Origin: Auanema rhodensis
Taxonomy: Eukaryota; Nematoda; Chromadorea; Rhabditida; Rhabditidae
Assembly: GCA_964057225.1 (NCBI GenBank)
Contig: OZ059898.1
Span: forward strand, 12,611,767-12,675,766
Direction of reading: 5' to 3'
DNA: 64,000 bases
Within the stretch, counting starts at the first letter, position 1; every line of letters begins with the position of its first letter. Shown here piece after piece: positions 27,632 to 38,883 of the stretch. Below the pieces are notes generated by a model that saw nothing but the letters and a program-made list of their open reading frames with translations, was not told where the DNA came from and ran no database searches. Both the position numbers and the translations under genes were made by a program.

Positions 27632-28169
27632 CTGAAATAATTGTTTTCCTACTTAAAAAATTAAAAAAATAAGAAATTGAGAAACGAAAAATGATGAAAG
27701 AATTTTTTCAACTGTGAGTACACTATTACATTCTCTTTACAGGAACTTTAAACGGGTCAAACTTTAAGAAAAAAATAAATTTCCAAAATCTGCATATTTC
27801 AATTCAAATTTTTTCTTTATTAAAATTATTAAAAGCTTTTGAAAAATATATTTAATATTTATTAAGCTATCAGAAATTTAAATCCTTGGAACCGGCCCAA
27901 GGCAATCCTCTCGAGACCTTGTCGTTTACGCTCTCTAAATTAAATACGCCCCATATCTAACAGCACCGCGTTATATACCGTACTTAGTGGCATGGCCGTA
28001 TACACGACGCGACTAACGCACACCCTCTCTGTGGTTAAGTAGTGTCCGAACGAGCACTATCTATTCTCATTCTCTTCTATTCACTCTTCTTCTCTTTTCT
28101 ATCTTTTTACCTTAAAATATAAATATTAAAATATTTCTAATTAATTATTAAACTCAGAAACCAGTTAAA
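27632..28169. promoter_or_regulatory. Divergent promoter region between RUVBL1 and SERP1
   Basis: The 538 bp between two start codons on opposite strands. Most is AT-rich, but about 27890-28060 is markedly richer in G and C, with CG dinucleotides that are rare elsewhere in the window. That block also shows a partial resemblance to 5S rRNA on the minus strand (see findings). An acceptor AACTCAG lies 13 bp before the SERP1 ATG. Confidence 0.45.
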
Positions 28170-28481
28170 ATGGCCCCAAAGCAGCGTATGACTGTTGCCA
28201 ACAATGCTTTCAGCAAGAATGTTACTAACCGTGGAAATGTTGCCAAGACTTTGGTAATTTTTAAAAAATTTTTTTTTCATAAAATATTATAATTTTCGTT
28301 ATAAATTTTGTATTTTTTATAGAAGCCCCAAGAAGACAAATACCCAGCTGCCCCATGGCTTATTGGACTTTTCGTTTTCGTTGTCTGTGGATCAGGTATC
28401 CTTATCAATTAAAGATTCTTCATACGTGATTATATTTCAGCTGTATTCGAAATTATCCGATATGTTAAGATGGGATGGTAA
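28170..28481 (+). CDS. SERP1/RAMP4, stress-associated ER protein
   Basis: Exons 28170-28253, 28323-28395 and 28441-28481 encode 65 residues, the usual length of the family. SERP1/RAMP4 is a tail-anchored protein that associates with the Sec61 translocon and stabilises new membrane proteins during ER stress. Seen: MAPKQRMTVANNAFSKNVT, the family start with conserved basic residues, RGNVAKTL, then PQEDKYPAAPWLIG leading into one C-terminal membrane helix (LFVFVVCGSAVFEIIRYV) and a short KMGW tail. This order and size are diagnostic. The gene stands alone, head to head with RUVBL1. Confidence 0.95.
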
Positions 28482-29759
28482 AACACTAACTGCATTAATA
28501 TTGGGAGTAACAATGCTTTCAAGTTTATGAAAATTGTGAGTGCAGGTCTTACTGTGATAGTATTTATTTTATGATAACTTATCACATTGTAGCATACTTT
28601 TTGCGTTTTTATGTATTTTGACTGGTTTCTTTAAGATTTGGCTAGACTAGAAACGTCTGAAACTTAACCGAATTTTTCGATTTTGTTGTCTATCATTCAA
28701 ATTCCATGAATGTAATTAAATATTTATATTATATCACTTTGATTTTCGGAAAATAATATACATGAATTTTTCTTCTTAAGCTTTAACAGATATTTATTCT
28801 CAAACAAGGTTTGTTAAATCAATAGCTTCTTCGGGGATAAGTTTTTTATTAGATGCGACGTAAGGCACTTGTGTGTAAAAACTTATTAGTATGAGTGACC
28901 TGCTTCTCTTATCGACCATAATATCTCTTATTATGCGATATCTATTCTATAAGATAAAGTGCACTGCAAGGTTAAATATTGGTATAATCGGAATCGTTTA
29001 ATATATGATCATAATATAACTGAGATGTTTTTTTAATGAAATAACAATGTATATAATTTAATCATTTTCATTCAAGAAAACTATTTATAAAGCTAGTTCA
29101 ACTTTTATATGTTTTTAATTTTAAAGTTATCGGTTATCATTAGTATGCTAATGAATGGAATCGAGGGAGAATTGATTCATTTATTCAAATTTAATGTTTT
29201 ATTATTCTTTGCGGTTAGATTAATATTTTTTTAAATAAACTTTGATAATATTTCGGATATATCCAGGTAGTAGTAGTAAAATTTAAAATTGTTGATAAGG
29301 ACCGTCAAAAAATCACGAATTTAAGTAAGAATGTCATTCATGACTACAATATGTCATTTGATTCAATCACCAAGCTTAATATTTTCAAGCAACGTATATA
29401 AACAGATCACTAGATCTTGAAGATATTTGAAAGATAAGAAATATGCTTTAAAAAATTGAGATATTACATTAAATTCATATGTTATAAACAAAATTTATTT
29501 TTAATTGAAAAAATACCGTATCCCATAGATCACGAACAATTCAGTATTATATTCATAACACATAAAAAGGCAGAACGGGATTGAATTGCGCTCTAATCAT
29601 AACGCGGTAACCTTAAATTTCAAAATATAATTATGTAATTTGCTGTAAAACTGAATAAAACTTTGAAAAAGCTGTAAAATCTTGTTTGGTTTTGAAATTT
29701 TGATCATGTTTACTTTATATATCTCTGTTTCAGGTGTGTTGTATATATAAGTTTAAAAA
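28482..29759. other. AT-rich intergenic stretch
   Basis: About 1.3 kb between SERP1 and the condensin gene, containing the SERP1 3' end and, at 29727-29732, a GTTTCAG acceptor that probably receives the leader for the next gene. No ORF, RNA or repeat can be supported. Confidence 0.45.
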
Positions 29760-32700
29760 ATGGATGATTTGATTGATTTTCTCTCAGCCCAGTTTCATTC
29801 AGTTGATCAATTTTCCAATGATTGGGTCTCGAACATGTATGAAATTATGATATTACTTTGATATGATTTTTTTGAATTCTAGAATTGATGGTAATTTTAC
29901 TGAATTCGATACTATATCCGGAGTTGTGAAACCAGAGTTTTTTGAAATTGATGTGTCAACACAAGTAGAACTATGCAAAAAATGTATTTCGCTTTTGAGT
30001 TAAAAAAAAACATATTCAACATATGTGTTTAGTATCAAAGCTGTTATACAATTTTCAAAAAAATTCCACTATGGAGGATAAAATTTGGGAAAAAATGACA
30101 GAAAGAGGAATTTCTGGTAAGAAACTCATGCTCTTATTCTGGTATTCTATTGAAACTGCAATTTCGAAGAACAGGTATTCTTTGTTTTTTTTAGTAGTTT
30201 TTCTTTTTTTTCTTTTTAGCACGGGATTGGATATAAAGTCAGGAATAGCTGCCGCATCTTGTTATCACTATCTTTGTTGTATAAAAGGTGCTCAAGCTTA
30301 TCATATATTCAATCCAGTTCTGTTTGAGGTAAAGTCTATTCTTCTAGCTATGCACTATTTTGCTATTCTAGAAATGTTTGGAACTTTTCCGTATTATTTT
30401 TCGCTGTATAAAATTTGAAGCACGTGGTGCTAATACTAAATCAAAACCAAAAGGAAAAGGAAAATCCAAGAAAAAAGAGGAAACTGTAGAAGATGGTAAG
30501 TTGTGAAGATGTTCATGGTGAAATCATAGTGTTTTTTATAGAACAAGATATGGGTGTCGCTTTAGAAAAAAGCGAATTGGTGGAGCTTTTAGAAGAAGCT
30601 ACTTCAGCGTTGTATGTGTTATTGAACAATGGTAATCGTGATCAAAATATTTTTATTGTTTCTGTTTCAAGTTGCTTTATCGGCGTTTAAAGAAGCCAGT
30701 GAGGCTACTGCTCTATTTATAAGAGATATAGCTACAATTGATGCCACAAAAGATACATGCGTTGATGCTTCCGAAAGTATGAGGGATTTCAGCAGATTAC
30801 CTTATATGTCTGATAGATCTTTTGCCTTAATGCATAGACTTGTAGAAGAAAAGCATAGTAACGAAGGAGGTCTTTTGGTAAAGTTAATAATTTATATTTG
30901 ATTTTTATGAATAAGTTAAGGTGTACTCGCGTATTGTTTTTCCTCGATTGGCATATTGGGGCTTTGACTTGTCTACTGTTGCATCGTCTTCGAGTATTCC
31001 AGCTTCGTACACCATGTGGAAAGATTTGATGATACGTTTCATTATTTCGAGAATTAGAGTTGGGCTCAAATCAGAAATATCAACAATTGTTAAGGTTAGT
31101 TAATGGTACAAATAAATAGCGCGTATGTATTCATGATAAGAATTAATTATAAGACGTGCAACCGAAAATGCAGCGTTCTTCAAATATACGGTAGAAGTAA
31201 TATACGTAGCTGTCCTCCGGGCTGTTCACTTTTTAGCTTTTATATATTAATTAAAATAAGAACTTTATAGATTCTTGAAAATTTATTTTGTCGATGTACG
31301 GATCGCCAGGATTACAGAAGCAAGCTATCGGCTACGGTAGTTCAAATTCTGTTGGAATTACCTAGAAAGGAGCAATATGTTAGTATTTTACAGAAATTGA
31401 CTCTTCAATCCCTTTTTTAGGACTTTCTTTGTAGATTAAACGTTTTTTCTCGCAATCCCAAAACATCTCTCAGAAATTTTACAGTTGAAGTCGTGCCTCA
31501 AATCTTAAAATCGATAAGTTAGTCGTAGTAATGCTATGTATCCTAATTTTTTCTCCAATTTCAGATCTTGAAGAGGTAAATAATGCTTCTACAGAAGAGG
31601 CTATCGATGAAACAGTTGACGAAACTAGAGTTGATGAAGTGAGGTTTTTCTAAACATCCGCATATTATATTTTTATTCAGACTAGCAGTGCAAATGAAAA
31701 CAATACTAACGATGAAGACAGCGACGATGAAATAGAAAAACTTAGAAGAAAGCGGGCAAAGGAAGCTGCAAAGAAAAAGAAACTAAAGTACTGAGTTTTC
31801 TGTCATTATCAATGTTTAATTTTTGTTTCAGACGACCTGTTTTAGAAAAAGTCGATGCTAAAACCGTATTGTATGACTGCCTTGTACGATGTTGTGTGGA
31901 TAAGTCTTCCGGTGTTCGTGGAAAGGGGATAATTCAAGTAGCACAATTGCTCACTGACCCTATTCACGGAGAAAAATTAAAATCTATTGCTCAGAAAATG
32001 GTAAGATATTATTCAATTTATTTTTTTGTTTAAAATGTAGCTTTAGTATGAGGAAACTCCGCAATTGTTTACTGGCAAGCTTTCAGAGGAAGGTGAAGTC
32101 GAGGAGCAGGAGGGTATAGATGAAGATGTCCTGGATGATTCTTTGATTGAAATTACCAATGTTCTTTTCTATATTATCACATCTGCTATGAAGGATGAAA
32201 AGGTCATAATTCGGCTAAAAATTAAACTGTTTTAATATATTGGTGTTTAGGCTGTAGTTCGAAAATCTGGTATAATCGCTATGCAATCTTATTTTAGAAT
32301 GATAGATAATCGAAACGAATTCGACGAAGCACTGACATTGTTAAAAGTTAGTTCTAAACAGGAACGACTAATATTCTTGTCCATTTCAGAAATCTGTTGT
32401 TGATGCTTCTGTGCTGGTTCGTAAACAAGGTGCAGAGACAATTAATCAGATTCTATCAAATGATACTCTTTTTAAGTATGTATAGGTTATTAATATCTGA
32501 TTTATAATCATACTTCTCAGAGATCATCTCGAGACGATGTGGCTGAAAACTGTTCTTCCGATGATTAATGATCGAGAACAGTCTGTCTCAGATGTCGCTG
32601 GTAAACTCATTTCTGAAACAATTGTTCAACCTATACTGAATGATGATGAAACTGTCTGGTCTTTGCTAGGTAAAATCGAGCAAGAAGATAATCATAGGTT

Positions 32701-35700
32701 CGGAGAATTAATATATATTTTTATAAAGACTCACATTTCAGGCGTCTGCTTGTCCGTGCATTATTCCATCAATCTAAAGAAAAAAAAGTGAATGAAAGAA
32801 TTGTTGATGTTCTACTTACAAGATTACTAACTGATGCCAAACGCACAGATGTGATTTGGATGATGTTAGCAGAGCTTAGTATTGTATTTCAAGTATGGCG
32901 AGATCATATTTTTGTGTCCACATGGAGAATTTTCAGATTAAACCAGCTAAAGCTCTTGATCATTGGTTCACTTTATCAGAAAATGAATCCAGCAACAAAG
33001 TATGATCTTAATATTAGAAAATATTTTTCTTTATTTCCTTTTTAGGTTCGATATATTGCGAAAGTTATCACGTCATCAGTATCTCAGTTGACTCCGGCTC
33101 AAAAATCTAGACTAACCGAAGATCTTGAGTTTAAAATATCTCAGTATCAGTACGTTTTTTTAGTATTTATAAATAAGATTCATAATTCATTTTTTTCAAG
33201 ACTAGAAGCAGGGCATATATCTTCTGTGTATCTTTGTCTTGCAAAGTTATTAGATGCCGTTGGAGAGGAAGCAAGTGGGTGGGCTGTTCTTCGTGAGTAT
33301 GGAGCCAAAGTTTTGAGCGACTGCAAAAGACAAGTTCGTAAAAACCTTGATGAGTTTAGCTCTGAAATTCATATGGTAGATGGAGAAAGGTGATTGATAT
33401 ACCAGTAATACGAGTTAATACGGTAATGTTTTTTCCAGTTTGTCCACTATGGAAACTAAACTTATTCGTGTAATTACTACGATTGGTGAAGTTATTCAAT
33501 TCTCTCCCACTCTCTTAAACTCATGTGGCGAATTAGTCAATGCATTGAAGATTATTATGGCATCCGCAGATCTTCAAGCTGACGAGCAAGTTTGTGGAAG
33601 AAGTAAATATTGTTTTTGTGAAATCATGCAATTTTTATAATTTTAGTCATTAACTCTGCTGTTCCTTCGGTTAATCCAACTCCTCTACCATCACGTACAG
33701 GAACTGCCTTGGGACTGTATCCTGATGCACAATCGGTATTGACTTTTATTTTTTTTTTTTAGAAGGATTGTTTAAGGAAATGTTTTCACAACCAATGTCT
33801 ATGGGATCGCAACCATTATCCTCTCAGGGCCAACTCATAATTCCGCATCATATGATTAACAAAAAAGATCATTGTGTTGGTGTTCAGCTTTTTACTCCGT
33901 TAGTTAGAGCTTACTGTGTATTGGCCATCGGAAAATTCTGTCTTATGGTAATTCTTGTTCACTTTTGAATTCGAAATTTGGTTTCTTTGTAGGACGAAAA
34001 GTTGGCTAAAAGTTGTGTGCCTGTCCTTGTCAGGCAACTTAAAGTCAACCAAGACCATATCATCAGAAATAATGTAGTTTTCGTAATATGTGATTTGTGT
34101 ATAAGGTTAGAGCATTATTTTTGAATTTTTGTGAACGTATATTACTCCAGATATACATTACTTGTTGATCGCTATTCTCCAATTATTGCTAGCTGTTTAA
34201 AAGATAGATCAACTCTAGTCCGTCATCATACGCTGGAGTCGTTAACTAATTTGATTAAAGAACAGTTTATTCGGTGGGAAGGCCAGGTTTTCTTTACTCT
34301 CTTATATTTTTTAAATTAAATATTATTAAGATTATGTACCGATTCGTCTCTACTATTTTGGACGAGAACCGAGCAATCAGGGAATATGCAGAATTTTGCT
34401 TGGTTTTTAATTTATTTATTTCTCATTACTATTCTTCCTTTATAGAAAGAAGTTCTCTTGCTTCAATTCCCTGGAATGTTTTATAATCATTTTATTGAAT
34501 GTCTGATTTACTTTAACGACGTACCCCGGAAATACATGCCAGGAGGTTAGTGAATCATATATACCATCTGCTCACGAAGTATTAATTAAGCATCTGAGGA
34601 TCTAGACGTAGATAGTTCTTTGAAATTTTCACTTAGTGGAAAAAGAAATTATAATGCAAGAATGATTTTATACAGATTTATGGTTTTGAAAAACATTTTT
34701 CTTATCCCTTACTTTGATCATTTTTCAGTTAGCTACCTTCGATGATAAGCAAAAGTTCATGACTATGTCTCACATTTGTGAACAAATTTTCCGTCCAATT
34801 TACAGTGGGGAAATGGATTTCCAAAGCAAACATGTTTTAGATTTGTTAACTGATTCTTTTGATGTATGAGAGTAGTACTTTATACCTTTATATCTTGCTC
34901 AATCATAGATCATGTCTTCAAAGGAAATTAAATTGAACATGGATGTTGGAAAAGGAAATGATGAAGATGAGGATGAACCTTCACCTGCTATTGTTGCTGC
35001 TGCCAAAAATATGATTTCGACGGCATTCAGGAAAGGAATAATTCTCTCTATTATGCCACCGTTATTAGAAATGCGTTCTTTCCTTCTCGAGAACAAAAGT
35101 CCGCTCATCAAGCAATGCTTTGCTGTTTTGAGGTACTTTTTCATTTTTAATTAGAATATATATATATATATATATATTATCAATATTTTCAGAGCTATTT
35201 GTCGGGAACACAAGGAACAAATTGACGAATTTTTGGCTGGTGATAAGCAACTCAAAGCTGAAATTGAGTTTGACATCAAACGTTACGAGGTTAGTAAAGC
35301 TTCACGTAGTGTGTATATTGTTGCGATTTAGCTGTACGAAATTGCCCAAAGAAAAAAAGCTGCAGAAGCAGCACAAAAAGCTCGACGTGAACGTAGATCT
35401 ATCGCAGTTGCTAATATGCTTGTAAATAATACGCAACCCATAGTAAAGAGTGAGCCTACCAGCCAAGGCAATGAAGAAAACGTGAAGTGCGATAGTCAAC
35501 CTCCCGTGCCTGTTAATCGGAAGTCTCAGCCAATGGAAAATATTGCCGAACAAGATGAACCTATGGAAGAAGGCGACGATGTTGTTCCCGTTGAATCAAA
35601 CAAATCTCAAATAGCAAAATCACCTAAATGCGATAATAAAGCAACCACGAGCTCCTCTTCCACAAGTGCTGAAGATCAATCCACCCAAAATGATGAGCCT

Positions 35701-36292
35701 GAAGGTGAAGAAATGGAAGTAGATGCTCAAAAAGAGAATTTGGAATCTCGTGCAAAATCTAGATCACCTTCTATTGTACCAGAAGTTTCTGATACAGGTT
35801 TAGAATGTTTCCAATACGTACTGTAATTTGTTTTTTTAAGCTAATACTTCTATACGTACAAGACGACAGAAGAAACTCGAAGCTGAGAAAACTGCCAACG
35901 AGTCTGCAACATTTGTAGTCCCTAAAGCAGGAAGAATGTCTGTGAGAAAGGTAAGGAACATTTTTTTGGCTCATTCTATCCTTCTTTATTTCATTGCAGC
36001 GTTCCCGATTATCTGTTACAAATTCAGTATCAGAAGAAGATGTTTTCGCTCGAGCTATATCAACTCCAAACAAAACTATGGATCCTAATGTAAGCAGCGT
36101 AAATTTTCTATATTTTCTAATTTTATTTTTACAGCTCACATTTGCTGATCTCAATCTCTCTGCAATTAGGAGTGACTCTGAAGTGAAACCTCCAAGGTTA
36201 AGTGGTATGCTTACAAACTTGGTTTTTTTTCTGATTTTCATTTTTCAGTAAGAAGCACAAGGAGAACAACACTGGATCGAATTAATGAATAA
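29760..36292 (+). CDS. Condensin II subunit D3 (NCAPD3) HEAT-repeat protein
   Basis: More than thirty short exons run from ATG 29760 to TAA 36290-36292. NCAPD3 is one of the two HEAT-repeat subunits of condensin II, which compacts mitotic chromosomes. What identifies it: IFNPVLFEKCLELFRI in the N-terminal part, FTVEVVPQIL, VRGKGIIQVAQLL (HEAT repeat), QSVSDVAGKLI, the Cnd1-type core LVRHHTLESLTNLIKEQFIR with ILDENRAIREYAEFCL and MFYNHFIECLIYFND, and FSLSGKRNYNARMILYRFM with DIMSSKEIKLN near the C-terminus, all in the human order. The C-terminal 300 residues are charged and disordered, with KSEPT and many SP/TP sites. In one place, 33656-33762, the best frame uses an internal GTACAG donor at about 33700 and drops the coding-looking tail before it. 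A few minor junctions are less certain than the overall call. Confidence 0.92.
35157..35179. repeat. (TA)n tract in an NCAPD3 intron
   Basis: About 22 bases of alternating A and T inside a short intron of the condensin gene, just before its TTTTCAG acceptor. A simple repeat likely to vary between individuals. Confidence 0.85.
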
Positions 36293-36487
36293 CTGTGAAA
36301 TTTTAAATGTTTCTATCTTTTTCATCTTATATTCATGTAATGACAATAATCTAATTTTGATTTCATACTAATCATATCATTTGTGAAATAATACATTCTC
36401 ACTTTTATTGAATTTTTACTATTTTCTGTTCGATGCAGATACTTATATTTCAATTAATCATATTTGCTTGTAAATACCTTGTTAAGG

Positions 36488-38329
36488 ATGCTGGGCCCAC
36501 GTGTTGTTGGAGCTTGTTCTCGCTTGGTCGCGGCTTCACCTTCTCTTTTGTCATCTCAGGGAGGGTCTCGCCGCCACTCTCATACTATCTGGTATCCTGA
36601 TGCTCAATTCGAAAGACAGTTCAAGGTACTTTATACAGCATGTATGGATGCGTAATTTGTCTTGTTATCAGACCGGAGGAACCCTCGGGCGATTGTGGAT
36701 GTCTGAGAGAGCTAGTGAATATGATGAACAGATAGGATTAGATAAGTTTGAGAAGCTTATGCAACAGGAGCCCGTCCTTTCTGATACTTATGAAGGAAAA
36801 CATCGGTAATGCCAATAGTTTTAACCTCAATTTATCTCGTTCTTTCAAGTGAAAAAAGTCTGGAAAACATGATTCTTAACTTTGGGCCTCAACATCCAGC
36901 TGCCCACGGAGTACTCCGTCTTGTATTGAAACTTGAGGGAGAAGTAATCATCAAAGCTATACCTCATATTGGACTTTTGCATCGTGCTACAGAAAAGCTT
37001 ATTGAACATAAGACTTACACTCAGGTATGAACAGATTACCATATGTTTGAAATCTAGGAATTATAGGCCTTACCATATTTTGATCGTCTTGATTACGTAT
37101 CTATGATGTGTAACGAACAAGCTTGGTCTCTCGCTGTTGAAAAGTTGTTGGGAATTGACATTCCTCCCCGTGCTAAGTATATTAGAAGTATATCCTCATT
37201 TTCAGTGTGCTTTCTTTATTTTTTAAATTTCAGCCTTGTTCGGTGAATTAACTAGAATTCAAAATCATATTATGGGTATCACAACTCACGCTTTGGATAT
37301 CGGAGCTATGACACCATTCTTCTGGATGTTCGAAGGTGAGTCTTTGATATGTTTTAGAGTAATTAAATTGTTTTAGAACGTGAAAAACTTTTCGAGTTCT
37401 CCGAACGTGCTTCTGGTGCTCGTATGCACGCCAACTATGTTCGCCCTGGAGGTGTTGCTTGGGATTTGCCTATTGGATTAATGGATGACATCTATGACTG
37501 GGCTGTGAAATTCCCAGAACGTATTGATGAGCTCGAAGATATGCTCACCGAAAACAGAATCTGGAAAGCCAGAACAATTGATATTGGTAACTAGGAACTG
37601 TTTTATACGTTTTTGAAACGAGTTTTCAGGTCTTGTCTCTGCTGCTGATGCTTTGAACTGGGGATTCTCCGGAGTTATGGTTCGAGGTTCTGGAATTAAA
37701 CAAGATGTTCGTAAAACTCAACCATACGACGCTTACGATCAGGTTCAATTCGATGTTCCAATCGGAACCAAGGGAGATTGTTATGACAGGTTATTCATAT
37801 ACTAAGTTCTATATTCATTATTTCATTTAAGATATTTATGCCGTGTTGAAGAGATGAGACAATCACTTGATATTATTGTCCAGTGCTTGAACCAAATGCC
37901 ACAAGGAGAAATTAAAGTTGATGACCATAAGGTTGTTCCACCAAAGAGAGGAGAGATGAAGGTATCGCTTATACTTTTTTTCAAATTTTAAACTTGTTGT
38001 ATATAGGATTCTATGGAGTCTTTGATCCATCACTTCAAATTTTTCACTGAGGGATTCCAAGTTCCACCAGGAGCTACTTATGTCCCTATTGAGGCTCCCA
38101 AGGGAGAATTCGGAGTATACCTTGTTGCTGATGGAACTAGCAAGCCATACAGGTATGATCAGTTATTCTTGGTCTCAATTAAGCTAACTACCTTTACAGA
38201 TGTTTCATTCGTGCTCCAGGATTCCCTCATTTAGCTGCCCTCCATGATGTTTGTTACATGTCCCTGATTGCTGATGTCGTTGCTGTTATTGGTACCATGG
38301 ATATTGTATTCGGAGAAGTTGATCGATAG
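36488..38329 (+). CDS. gas-1: NDUFS2, 49 kDa subunit of mitochondrial complex I
   Basis: The coding region starts at ATG 36488 (exon 1 36488-36625) and ends at TAG 38327-38329 after about a dozen exons. NDUFS2 is a core subunit of NADH:ubiquinone oxidoreductase and forms much of the quinone site together with NDUFS7. Seen: a basic, Ser-rich N-terminus (residues 1-30) fitting an import presequence, then [22 protein letters not shown] (catalytic-loop His in PQHPAAHG), [82 protein letters not shown], and the C-terminal [12 protein letters not shown] that is invariant in the family. It lies 195 bp below NCAPD3 on the same strand, with a TTGTTAAG acceptor at the ATG. The symbol is that of the C. 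elegans gene; a paralogue cannot be excluded. Confidence 0.95.
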
Positions 38330-38883
38330 AATAGTAGAAAATTAAATTTATTGTAAATTTTGTTAGCGATTGCTCTTTAGTGTCGAGTGAAGATTTTATC
38401 TAACAACCTCTTTCTTTCTTGCTACCTCGAGTCTCATGATTTATGGAAAATGAGATACAATTTAAACATAATAACATAAACGGAATACAAGGAAAATGAA
38501 AAATATGATCTTAATCCAGGATATTATTTTAAGCTTAGATTGATTACACCTAGGTTATGATTTCATTTCTAAGAAGAATAACTATTGAAGCGGTTGCACA
38601 TGATCTTTTCTAAATGTACATAATTTGATTAAAATTATTTCAGTTAAACAGTGGAATTAAGAATATAAGAACGGATATGTGTATTCAGAATATGAGAAAG
38701 ACTACTGTGATACTACATACTGCAGTTCATTTACAATTTTAAAATGTTAAGTAATGGTATAATAATGATTAAATTTTTATTTAATTTTACAAGGCATCGC
38801 TGGGAATGAAAAATAGTGTACACGTAAAACACAATAATATACCCTGAATATTCGATGAAGTAGGAATCGAAGTAGATGAACAT
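38330..38883. other. Tail-to-tail spacer between NDUFS2 and ferroportin
   Basis: This 554 bp AT-rich region lies between two convergent stop codons and holds both 3' untranslated ends. No gene or repeat is seen. Confidence 0.5.

Noticed and set aside
35771-36241. 156-codon minus-strand ORF under the end of NCAPD3
   Set aside because: Shadow of plus-strand coding exons; the plus strand has splice sites and homologous order.
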